Shown piece by piece: positions 25,789 to 33,490 of a DNA stretch of 64,000 nucleotides; position 1 is the stretch's first letter, and each line of letters begins with the position of its first letter. Below the pieces are notes generated by a model. It made no database searches. It was not told the origin of the DNA and was given only the letters and a program-made list of their open reading frames with translations. This DNA is from Sulfurihydrogenibium sp. YO3AOP1 (GTDB lineage: Bacteria > Aquificota > Aquificia > Aquificales > Hydrogenothermaceae). A program made the translations under genes and the position numbers. The stretch covers positions 62,001-126,000 of the forward strand of contig NC_010730.1 of the NCBI RefSeq assembly GCF_000020325.1. The letters run 5' to 3'.

Positions 25789-26706
25789 ATGGAAATAAAA
25801 ACCTTAGAAAATCTTTTAAATAAGCCTTTTGACGATATAAAACCTTATTATATAAGTATTTTTGTTAAAGGGAAAGTTATAGTTTCAAAATATATTAAAA
25901 AATCTGAAAAGTTGGAAGATTATTTTTCAAGAATGGTAGAACGTTCCTTAGAAATAAACACTGCTATTAAGAATTTCAATGCAGAGTTTTTATTTTCAGA
26001 AGGAAAAGATTTCTCAATCATGATTTATTATATAACAACTGAAATTGCCATAGGTATAATCCATATTGGAAAACCAAACTTTTCACTTCTAAAAATTACA
26101 GCACAAGACCTTGCAAGAGAATTAAAAAAATATGAAAAAGATCTATTGCTATATTATGAAGAATATTTAAAGCCAACAGAAGAACAGCTTAACTCAGAAG
26201 AAAAAGAAAATTATCAAACTGATTTAGATGAGTTAGAAAAAGTCTTAACAGGCCAAGTGGAAGAGAACATACAAAAAAAGGTAGACATCCCGGAAGATAT
26301 TTTAAAGCCTACAGAAGATACATCGCAAGCATATGAACCTAAGGAGAATAATATAATAGAAAATAAACTTCCATCATTAGAAGAAATTTTATCTATGGAA
26401 TCTCATGCTGGAAGAGAATCTGTTGCACCATCTATTAACGAAATCTTGGAACCAAATCTATCTGAAGAAAATAATTTATCAGATATTGATAACATTTTAA
26501 ATGAGATTGAAAAAGAATTTATAAAAATCATAGGACCGTTTGGGAAATATATATTCAAAAAGAGAAAAGAGGAATTTTTTAAAAAAGACAACATAACCAA
26601 ATTTTCAGTTTTAAAATTTATTCATTCTCTGGCTGAAGAAATACCAGAAATTAAAAAAAGAGATTTATTTATTGAAAATACAAAAAATTTCTTATTAAAT
26701 CTTTAA
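25789..26706 (+). CDS. Uncharacterised protein of the GTPase/Roadblock operon
   Basis: 305 aa, not recognised by name. Residues 1-125 (ending ITAQDLARELKKYEKDLL) have the beta-alpha pattern of a diverged Roadblock/LC7-like fold. Residues about 126-235 are acidic and low in complexity, probably a flexible linker. The C-terminal part (EFIKIIGPFGKYIFKKRKEE...HSLAEEIPEIKKRDLFI) resembles a small helical domain often seen at the ends of bacterial kinase and PATAN-type proteins. It starts 5 bp after the HAMP gene and ends 12 bp before the Roadblock gene. Likely an adaptor in the same complex (inference). Confidence 0.6.
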   Translation: MEIKTLENLLNKPFDDIKPYYISIFVKGKVIVSKYIKKSEKLEDYFSRMVERSLEINTAIKNFNAEFLFSEGKDFSIMIYYITTEIAIGIIHIGKPNFSLLKITAQDLARELKKYEKDLLLYYEEYLKPTEEQLNSEEKENYQTDLDELEKVLTGQVEENIQKKVDIPEDILKPTEDTSQAYEPKENNIIENKLPSLEEILSMESHAGRESVAPSINEILEPNLSEENNLSDIDNILNEIEKEFIKIIGPFGKYIFKKRKEEFFKKDNITKFSVLKFIHSLAEEIPEIKKRDLFIENTKNFLLNL

Positions 26707-26718
26707 TGGAGGATTAAT

Positions 26719-27078
26719 ATGGCTGTTAAATATACAGAAATACTTGAAGAATTTATTAGAGACTCTGGGGCAGAGGGTGCCGTATTAGTAAGCGTTGATG
26801 GATTAGCTATTGCATCTGTACTTCCAAGCTCAGCAGATGAAGATAGAGTTGCAGCTATGGGTGCTGCTATATTATCCCTTGGTGAAAGAGTGACATCAGA
26901 ATTAAATAAAGGAAATCTTGAACAGTTATACATTAAAGGTTCTACTGGATATGTTATATTTACAGGAATTAAGGATGTTGCCGTTCTTGGAGTTCTCGCT
27001 CCGGTCAATGCAAAATTAGGTCTTTTATTAATGGAAATTCAGAGAACTATAAAAAAACTTGAGCAAGAATTGGGATAA
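26719..27078 (+). CDS. Roadblock/LC7-domain protein (MglB-like)
   Basis: 119 aa single Roadblock domain: GAEGAVLVSVDGLAIASVLP, AAMGAAILSLGERVTSEL, and the C-terminal LGLLLMEIQRTIKKLEQEL helix. Such proteins act as dimers that stimulate small Ras-like GTPases (MglB for MglA; CvnB for CvnD). GGAGG precedes the ATG. The cognate GTPase is very probably that at 27803. Confidence 0.85.
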   Translation: MAVKYTEILEEFIRDSGAEGAVLVSVDGLAIASVLPSSADEDRVAAMGAAILSLGERVTSELNKGNLEQLYIKGSTGYVIFTGIKDVAVLGVLAPVNAKLGLLLMEIQRTIKKLEQELG

Positions 27079-27105
27079 TTAAAAAGTTAAAATTGGAGAT
27101 TTGTA

Positions 27106-27801
27106 ATGGCGATAGCTGGAGATTTAAAGATATTTAATTTTGTAGATATATTTCAAATTTTGTTAAAAGATAAAAAAGATGGAATTCTTGTAATAGAACA
27201 AGATCATAACAATATCGCCGTTTATTTCAAGGAAGGTGATATTGTATATATAAGAGAGGTTAAAAAAGTATTCTATATATATCTTGATGTGGATTTTGAG
27301 ACTGTATTGAAAAAAGAAGATATCCCTAAATCAGAACTATATAATGTTTTAGTGGCAAGACTCCCTAAACTATTGTCTATTAAGGAAGGTAAATTTTCTT
27401 TTACATCGGGATTTATAAAATACCCAACAGATTTAAAATCTTTAATTCCTATTGAAAAATTAATAATGTATCTTGCAAGGCAATTAACTGAAGAGGAAGT
27501 TGAAAGAAAGATTTCAGATTTAAACTTAGTGTTTGAAAAATCTCCTAATTATGAAAATATTGCAAGAAAGGCTTTTTTGACTGATTATGAAAAGAAAATT
27601 CTTCATTTAATAGATGGAAAAAATAAAGTTGTAGATATAATTTATAACACAAAAATTAACGACCTTACAGTTAAAAGAACATTATATGGTTTCTTAGCGT
27701 GTGGAATTATACAAAGGGAAAAGAAAAAAGAGAGAAAAATAGGTTTTGACTTAACAAAAAATTTACTCAACAAAATAATTTCAAAGATTAAAGGGTTGTA
27801 A
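27106..27801 (+). CDS. DUF4388 (PATAN-like) protein with C-terminal winged-helix-like region
   Basis: 231 aa. The N-terminus GDLKIFNFVDIFQILLKDKKDGILVIEQDHNNIAVYFKEGDIVYI is the DUF4388/PATAN signature, associated with two-component and GTPase systems. The C-terminal part (LTDYEKKILHLIDGKNKVVDII...TVKRTLYGFLACGIIQRE) looks like a winged helix. The stop is 1 bp before the GTPase start. Confidence 0.78.
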   Translation: MAIAGDLKIFNFVDIFQILLKDKKDGILVIEQDHNNIAVYFKEGDIVYIREVKKVFYIYLDVDFETVLKKEDIPKSELYNVLVARLPKLLSIKEGKFSFTSGFIKYPTDLKSLIPIEKLIMYLARQLTEEEVERKISDLNLVFEKSPNYENIARKAFLTDYEKKILHLIDGKNKVVDIIYNTKINDLTVKRTLYGFLACGIIQREKKKERKIGFDLTKNLLNKIISKIKGL

Positions 27802-27802
27802 A

Positions 27803-28336
27803 ATGGCAGAAAAGAAAATAAAAATAGTAGTTGCAGGACCTTACGCTGCAGGAAAAACACAATTCATAAATACAATTAGTGAAATAGAAACTGTAAAAAC
27901 AGAGGCAAGAACTACAAAAGTTGGAGAGAAAGAAAAGAAAGATCACACTACAGTTGCTATGGATTTTGGAAGGATAAAAATAGATGATGAACATACACTT
28001 TATTTATTTGGAACACCTGGTCAAGCAAGATTTGATTTTATGTGGGATATTCTTGGTAAAGGTATGGTTGGATTGGTTGTATTAGTAGACAGTACGGATC
28101 CTGCCACATTTCATGAGGCAAGAAGAATTATAAATTTTTTTGAAGCAAGGTATCCAGCTCCATTTGTTGTTGGTGCAAATAAGCAAGATTTAAAAGAAGC
28201 ATGGAATCCTGAAGATATTAGAACAGCTTTGGATTTAGGAGAAGAAATAAAAGTAATACCACTAATTGCAACAGACAAAGAAAATGTTAAAAGAGTGCTT
28301 TTAGAGTTATTGGAAGAAATCTCAAAATATATCTAA
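27803..28336 (+). CDS. Small Ras-like GTPase (MglA/COG2229-like)
   Basis: 177 aa. G1 GPYAAGKT (12-19), a T/D/H-rich switch I, G3 region FGTPGQ (69-74, with GTPG in place of the usual DxxG), and G4 NKQD (126-129). This pattern is that of the prokaryotic GTPases paired with Roadblock proteins. Last gene of the operon. By analogy it switches a polarity, motility or signalling output controlled by the Roadblock protein. No obvious effector gene is present downstream. Confidence 0.85.
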   Translation: MAEKKIKIVVAGPYAAGKTQFINTISEIETVKTEARTTKVGEKEKKDHTTVAMDFGRIKIDDEHTLYLFGTPGQARFDFMWDILGKGMVGLVVLVDSTDPATFHEARRIINFFEARYPAPFVVGANKQDLKEAWNPEDIRTALDLGEEIKVIPLIATDKENVKRVLLELLEEISKYI

Positions 28337-28403
28337 CCTAAATTCTCATTTTTCAATGGAAATTCTATGAAAAAATAAATAAAAAAATAATATATTATTT
28401 AAA

Positions 28404-28556
28404 TACGTCGGGATGAGAAATTCAAAAAAGTAAGAGATTCTTCGCCGGTTGCAGAATGGCAGCATTAGATGATTTTGTCGTCCTGAGGGCTTTAGTCCGA
28501 AGGATCTCCTTATCTAAATTTATAAAAATCCCAAATTTCTCGCTCAAAGCATAATT
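28404..28556 (+). repeat. Dispersed palindromic repeat, type II
   Basis: TACGTCGGGATGAGAAATT opens it and AAATTTCTCGCTCAAAGC closes it (terminal inverted repeat). Inside are AGAGATTCTTCGCC...CAGAATGGC and GTCGTCCTGAGGGC...CCGAAGGATCTCC. The order of half-units is opposite to type I. The remainder of the gap to 28690 shows nothing else. Confidence 0.8.
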
Positions 28557-28690
28557 AAAAAAAATGTTTGAATAATCTAAGATCTAATCGAGAATATTTT
28601 AAACAGTTAAATCTTTACTCAGATCAACCCTTTTAAATTAGATATATAAAATTTAGAGGAAAGAGATTAGTAAAAACAGTAATAAGTTAA

Positions 28691-29042
28691 GTGGAGGCGG
28701 GGGGAATCGAACCCCCGTCCGGCAAAGGCCAAGCCCAAAGGGCTTCTACATGCTTAGCCTGTGATTAAGGTTTCGCCCTAAGCTCCTCCACAGGCAGAGG
28801 AGCTTAAAGCTATCCCCGTTAGGTTTCGAGCCTTCCCTCAGGGGAGGTTGGAAAGGCCCTATCCCGTATGTCTTACGCCCTATCCCAGCCTACGGGCAAG
28901 CCAGGTAGGACGTCGCTGCGTTAATTAAGCAGCGAGAGCGATTTCGCGTTCGGGAATTGTTTTGTTTTGGTTTTTTACGTAGTGACCTTCTACGGCATGC
29001 TTCCCTTTGCTCGCCGCTTGCCGTCGAACCCGTATCGCCCCC
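28691..29042 (-). ncRNA. ssrA: Transfer-messenger RNA (tmRNA)
   Basis: The minus strand starts GGGGGCGATACGGGTTCGACGG and ends GGGGGTTCGATTCCCCCCGC plus CTCCAC, the tRNA-like ends of one-piece tmRNA with a 7-bp acceptor stem and a T-arm. The internal frame ends IPEREIALAA then TAA, close to the Aquifex tag ending ELALAA. GC-rich pseudoknot stems follow. The start of the tag is not certain: the open frame extends back to VKNQNKT. CCA is not encoded. The local G+C is far above the surrounding DNA, as expected for a thermophile RNA. Confidence 0.96.
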
Positions 29043-29087
29043 ATATTCAATTGATAATAATATATTTAAATTTAAAATAATTTCAAG

Positions 29088-29285
29088 AGCATTTGGAGGC
29101 TGCTTGCAAAAATCAACATCGTCATTCTAATCGAAGCGAAGAATCTCTCTTTTTACCCTTCTTCCTTTCAAATAACAATAAAAGAGAAGATCCTTCGAAA
29201 TAAGTCCTCAGGAGGATGACGGACAAAAATAAGTTCATTTTACACATACATTTATACAACTTACAGGAATTTTAGAACACACTCA
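29088..29285 (-). repeat. Dispersed palindromic repeat, type I, full-length, inverted
   Basis: One of the best-preserved copies. On the minus strand: GAGTGTGTTCTAAAATTCC arm, GTAAAATGAAC, GTCATCCTCCTGAGGAC, GGATCTTCTC, centre, AGAGATTCTTCGCTTCG, AGAATGACGATGTTGATTTTTGC and AGCCTCC. It fills the space between ssrA and uspA. Confidence 0.82.
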
Positions 29286-29290
29286 CCTAT

Positions 29291-29722
29291 TCACTTAACA
29301 ACTAAAACTGATTGATTAGCATACTTAACTATGTTTGAAGACGTACTTCCTATCAGCAATCTTTTAAACCCGCCAACACCTCTTCTTCCAACTACTATTA
29401 AATCACTTCCTACTTCATCAGCATAAGTCATTATCTCTTCCGCCGGATCGCCTTCCATAACTTTGTAAGTTCCATTTAGTCCTGCTTGGCTTACTTTTTG
29501 GATAGCCTCTTTCAAATATTTCTCTTCCTTAGAAATCTCTCGTTTTTCATACTCTTCAATCTCTTCAGGAGAAACATAATCTATAGTAGCAAATTCGAAC
29601 ATTCTTACAACGCCTACTACGTGCAACTCAGCATTATTGCATTTAGCTAACTCTATGGCTTTATCTAATGCCTTCAAAGAATTTTCAGACCCATCATAAG
29701 CAACTACAATTTTTTTAAACAT
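29291..29722 (-). CDS. Universal stress protein UspA family
   Basis: About 143 aa. MFKKIVVAYDGSENSLKALDKAIELA opens the Usp fold, and VGRRGVGGFKRLLIGSTSSNIV is the ATP-binding G-x2-G-x9-GS motif. Start at 29722 chosen because GGAGGG lies 7 nt upstream; the longer frame to 29749 overlaps the yeiH-like stop. It is 4 bp after the YeiH-type exporter gene, so it belongs to the sulfite operon. Confidence 0.88.
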   Translation of the reverse strand: MFKKIVVAYDGSENSLKALDKAIELAKCNNAELHVVGVVRMFEFATIDYVSPEEIEEYEKREISKEEKYLKEAIQKVSQAGLNGTYKVMEGDPAEEIMTYADEVGSDLIVVGRRGVGGFKRLLIGSTSSNIVKYANQSVLVVK

Positions 29723-29726
29723 AAAA

Positions 29727-30743
29727 TTACCCTCCGTTAAATACTGCATGAATAACTTTTGTAACTATGTATCCGCCGAAAAATAGGTATAAAAATAGAA
29801 CTGATGCTGCATAGATTGGCTTCATGCCGGCTTTTTTCATTTTTTCAATATTAGTCTCAATTCCAAGTGCTGCCATAGACATAGTTAATAAAAACGTATC
29901 TATTTGGTTAATTATATTAACATAAGTTTTGTCTAATACTGACATTGAATTTACTCCAATCATTGCAATAAAACCAAATACAAACCAAGGAATTGGGATT
30001 TCTCTTAAATTTACTCCATGCGTAGCATGTTTTTTTGCAAAGAAAAAGCTTAAAACTATAAGTAGTGGAGCAAGCATTATTACTCTTGTTAGTTTTGAAA
30101 TTGTCGCTGTGTTTGCTGCAACATCAGATACAGCAAAGCCTGCAGCAACAGCCTGAGCCACTTCATGAACTGTTGCACCAGCATAAATACCATATAAAGC
30201 ATCATCCATTCCTAACAATAAACCAGCTTTATAAACAGCAGGATATAAAAACATAGAAATCGTACCAAAGATTGTAACAGTAGCTACTGCCATAGCTGCT
30301 TGATGCATTTGTCCCTTTACTATTGGAGCGGTTGCTAATACTGCAGATGCACCACATATTGAAGAACCGGACGCAAGCATATAGCTTGTTTGTTCATCAA
30401 GACCAAAAACTTTTTTAGATACATAAACTCCAAGTAAAAACGTTGTTATAAGCATGATTGCATCGATTATAATTCCTTCAAGACCGACATCGATAACGTT
30501 TTGGAACGTTAGCCTAAATCCTAAGAAGATAATAGCAATTCTTAAAATTTTCTTTAAAGAAAAGTTAATTCCCGGTTTTAAAACTTCGGGAATTTTAATT
30601 GCATTACCTATAATTAAACCAATAATAATCGCAACAATCAATGGACTAAAATTAACGGTAGATTTTACAATTTCTAAGTTAGATATAAACATTGCGATTA
30701 TTGATAAAATAGCAGTAATCAGTATTCCCGGAATATAGTTCAT
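29727..30743 (-). CDS. YeiH/UPF0324-family membrane transporter (putative sulfate exporter)
   Basis: 338 aa with about ten hydrophobic segments. It shows the family repeats PLIVAIIIGLIIGNAIKIP and the ASGSSICGASAVLATAPIVK and GIYAGATVHEVAQAVAAGFAVSD motifs. Transport substrate is not proven for the family. Placement directly downstream of a sulfite dehydrogenase suggests export of the sulfate or sulfite produced (inference). Confidence 0.82.
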   Translation of the reverse strand: MNYIPGILITAILSIIAMFISNLEIVKSTVNFSPLIVAIIIGLIIGNAIKIPEVLKPGINFSLKKILRIAIIFLGFRLTFQNVIDVGLEGIIIDAIMLITTFLLGVYVSKKVFGLDEQTSYMLASGSSICGASAVLATAPIVKGQMHQAAMAVATVTIFGTISMFLYPAVYKAGLLLGMDDALYGIYAGATVHEVAQAVAAGFAVSDVAANTATISKLTRVIMLAPLLIVLSFFFAKKHATHGVNLREIPIPWFVFGFIAMIGVNSMSVLDKTYVNIINQIDTFLLTMSMAALGIETNIEKMKKAGMKPIYAASVLFLYLFFGGYIVTKVIHAVFNGG

Positions 30744-30759
30744 TAAAAAACCTCCCTAA

Positions 30760-31038
30760 TTATTTGTTTATTCCGTAGTTCTTGACAAGATAGTCAATTA
30801 TCTTTTTTGAATCTTCTTTGCTTATTGGCGCACCAAGTTTAATCATTTTATCTAATTCTGCTTCCCAACCTTTTTTGTCTAAAAACATTGAATTCATTAT
30901 AATATAGTCAACACTATGGCACGCAGAGCAGTAAGCTTGAGCCAACTCTTTATTTTTTCCTTCTTTTAATACCAAATTTTCTTCTCCGGCATAAGATATA
31001 GAAAATATTGTTAATATAATTGTAATAAATTTTTTCAT
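30760..31038 (-). CDS. sorB: Small c-type cytochrome, sulfite dehydrogenase partner (SorB-like)
   Basis: 92 aa with a signal peptide (MKKFITIILTIFSISYA) and one heme-binding CSACH motif (Cys37, Cys40, His41). Possible sixth ligands are Met48 and Met51. It lies 17 bp downstream of the Mo-subunit gene. It would take electrons from sulfite oxidation in the periplasm and pass them to the respiratory chain. Confidence 0.82.
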   Translation of the reverse strand: MKKFITIILTIFSISYAGEENLVLKEGKNKELAQAYCSACHSVDYIIMNSMFLDKKGWEAELDKMIKLGAPISKEDSKKIIDYLVKNYGINK

Positions 31039-31055
31039 TTTTAACTACCTCCTGA

Positions 31056-32294
31056 TTAAATGACTTTTATATTTATTTTTTGAATAGCGTTATAACCATA
31101 TCCATGAGGCTCCCATATTGCTTTTATTGGCTGTGTTTGTCCGATGCTGTTTGTAGCCTTTACCATGATTGTGTAGTTTCCTTTTTTATTAGGCTTAAAC
31201 ACATAACTAAACTGTCTCCATGAAAACTTGCCATAATCTTTATCTAATTGTGCCTCTACCCATGTTTTTCCACCATCTACAGAAACTTCTACCATTTTAA
31301 TTCCATAACCACCATCCCATGTTAAACCTTTTACTTCTATTGGCTGACCTAATTTGAATACTTGCCCTTTTTCTATGTTTGTGATAATGGAGTTTATTGT
31401 TACCTCTGTTATAGGCATATCTTCCGAGTTCATCTGAGATAAAAATCTTTCCCTTATTGGAAATTTGTCGACAGAAACCCTGTAAGCGTTTTTCATCCAG
31501 AAATTATCTAAAGGAGTAGAGATTACCGTTATATCGGTTAAATGCTTAATCCAATAAGTCGCTGTCCAGCCAGGAACTACAAGCACGAGAGGATATCCAT
31601 TTAAATATGGAATCGGCTCATCGTTCATCTCATAGGCAACCAATACCTCTTCTTGCGTAGCTTTCCAAACAGGAATACTTTTTACAAAATCAGGAGTTGT
31701 TGGCATAAGACCAGACTCAGCACCATTAAAGGCAACTTCAAGAGCGTTAGCCTTTAATCCGGCTTTATTTAAGATATCTTTTAATCTTACACCTTTCCAT
31801 TTAGCATTTCCCATAGCTCCGTATCCCCATTGTACTCCGGGTACATGAGGATTAAATAAACCTCTCATATTTCCAGAACATGCTTTAAGGGCTACAATCT
31901 CAACTTGTTCAAATTTTGTTTTTAAGTCTTCCATTGTAAGTTCTAAAGTTTTTTCTACAGCATCTCCAGTGATTTTGAGCTTCCAAGTTTTTTCATCAAT
32001 ATCTTGTGGTATATTTGCAAGATGGTATCTAACAAAGAAAACATCATTTGGAGTAAAGATTTCATCAAAGTATTTAAATGGAGTCTCGTAGTTTGGAGCT
32101 CTGAAGGCCTTTTTTATCAAAGGTTTTTTTCCGGGTAAAGCTTCTAAAATTTGCTCTTTAATCGTTCCATCCAGAAGTAAATCTGCCGCAGGTCCTAAGA
32201 GAGATTTATCAACTTGAGCAAACAGTTCCTTTGGAAGGAGTAAACCGGTTGCTGTCATAAGCAGTCCTTTTTTCAATAATTCTCGTCTGTTCAT
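31056..32294 (-). CDS. sorA: Sulfite dehydrogenase molybdenum subunit (SorA/SoxC type), Tat-exported
   Basis: 412 aa. MNRRELLKKGLLMTATGLLL is a twin-arginine signal. The Mo-ligand Cys is C139 in VALKACSGNMRGLF. The oxidoreductase Mo-binding domain (about 70-270) is followed by a Mo-co dimerisation domain (about 290-405; GYGIKMVEVSVDGGKTW). Oxidises sulfite to sulfate in the periplasm. First gene of sorA-sorB-yeiH-uspA. SoxC is the main alternative, but no soxD-like or other sox gene is present. Confidence 0.87.
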   Translation of the reverse strand: MNRRELLKKGLLMTATGLLLPKELFAQVDKSLLGPAADLLLDGTIKEQILEALPGKKPLIKKAFRAPNYETPFKYFDEIFTPNDVFFVRYHLANIPQDIDEKTWKLKITGDAVEKTLELTMEDLKTKFEQVEIVALKACSGNMRGLFNPHVPGVQWGYGAMGNAKWKGVRLKDILNKAGLKANALEVAFNGAESGLMPTTPDFVKSIPVWKATQEEVLVAYEMNDEPIPYLNGYPLVLVVPGWTATYWIKHLTDITVISTPLDNFWMKNAYRVSVDKFPIRERFLSQMNSEDMPITEVTINSIITNIEKGQVFKLGQPIEVKGLTWDGGYGIKMVEVSVDGGKTWVEAQLDKDYGKFSWRQFSYVFKPNKKGNYTIMVKATNSIGQTQPIKAIWEPHGYGYNAIQKINIKVI

Positions 32295-32395
32295 GTATAG
32301 CCTCCTTAATAAACATTGCTTAACAATCTACACAAATGGTAAGGCAAAATCAAATTTAAAATTTAAATAGAGATATTTAAGAAATCTATAAAGTG

Positions 32396-32485
32396 AGTAA
32401 TTTCTTAGGGTGAGAAATTAGTGATTTTTATAAAAATTTTGATAAGGAGATCCTTCGGTCTAAAGTCCTCAGGAGGATGACAGGA
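32396..32485 (-). repeat. Half of a type II dispersed repeat
   Basis: GGGTGAGAAATTAGTGATTTTTATAAAAA, then GGAGATCCTTCGGTC...AGTCCTCAGGAGGATGAC: one terminal arm and one half-unit only. The rest of the 241-bp gap shows nothing recognisable. Confidence 0.7.
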
Positions 32486-32535
32486 AGAGTAATAATAATA
32501 TCATTCTAATTTTGCGAGCAATCCCCCCTTACTTC

Positions 32536-33480
32536 TCACTTTTTAAAATGGTCAAAGCTTTTTTTATTCAATTCCACTATCTTGTCACCTTCTTTTAGAA
32601 ATACTCCAAATCCTTCTTCTGTATAACCAATTTCTATTAAATCTAAATCTTTTTCAGAAATTAAAGCTACTTCATACTCCTCACCACTTGTTAGGATATA
32701 ATCTAATGGGTCTTTTCCATACTTTAAGCAAAACTTTTTTAAGTTTTCATCTATTTTTAATTTTTCTTTTTCAATAATGATTTTTACATTGCTTTTTTTA
32801 GAGATATGACTTAAATCTGAAGTCAAGCCGTCGCTAATGTCTATACATGCTGAAGCTTGTTTGATTTTTTCTATCAAGTCTATCCTTGCTTTTGGTCTGT
32901 AATGTTTGTTGATTAAAGCGATTTCAAAGTCTTCATACTCTTGTTTATCCATTAGAATAAGTTCTAAGCCTGCTTTACTGCATCCAAGGTTGCCGGATAG
33001 ATAAATTTTTTGATTTGGTTTAGCCGCAGACCTTGAGATAAATTTTTCAGTCTCTCCTGCCATTGTCATATCTATCATGATTTGATTTGAAGATGAACAA
33101 TTGCCGCCGATTGTATAAAAACCGTAATAATCCTGTGCTTCTTTGATTCCAAGATAAACTTTTTCAATAAAGCTGTATTCTAAATCCTTTGGTAGTGCCA
33201 AGGATAATAAAGCCCATCTTGGTAAACCACCACAAGCAACCACATCACTAACGTTTGACGTTGCAAGCTTCCAACCTAAATCTTCTGGTTTGATTTTACC
33301 TTTTAAAAAATGTGAGTTTTCAACTTGAATATCAACAGTAAACAAAATCAACTTACCATTTATATTTACACATGCACAATCATCGCCATAACCAACTAAC
33401 ACATCTTTATCATGTATTGGCAGTATCTGGTTTAATCTCTCTATCAGTCCAAATTCGCCAATTTGATTTATCCTTTCCAT
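32536..33480 (-). CDS. thiL: Thiamine-monophosphate kinase
   Basis: 314 aa. Last step to thiamine diphosphate. Family segments: LVGYGDDCACVNI, FTVDIQVENSHF, LGWKLATSNVSDVVACGG, GNCSSSNQIMIDMTM and CIDISDGLTSDLSHI, with metal-binding Asp residues. Full length. It starts 10 bp after the GT39 gene. Confidence 0.93.
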   Translation of the reverse strand: MERINQIGEFGLIERLNQILPIHDKDVLVGYGDDCACVNINGKLILFTVDIQVENSHFLKGKIKPEDLGWKLATSNVSDVVACGGLPRWALLSLALPKDLEYSFIEKVYLGIKEAQDYYGFYTIGGNCSSSNQIMIDMTMAGETEKFISRSAAKPNQKIYLSGNLGCSKAGLELILMDKQEYEDFEIALINKHYRPKARIDLIEKIKQASACIDISDGLTSDLSHISKKSNVKIIIEKEKLKIDENLKKFCLKYGKDPLDYILTSGEEYEVALISEKDLDLIEIGYTEEGFGVFLKEGDKIVELNKKSFDHFKK

Positions 33481-33490
33481 AGGTCCACCC

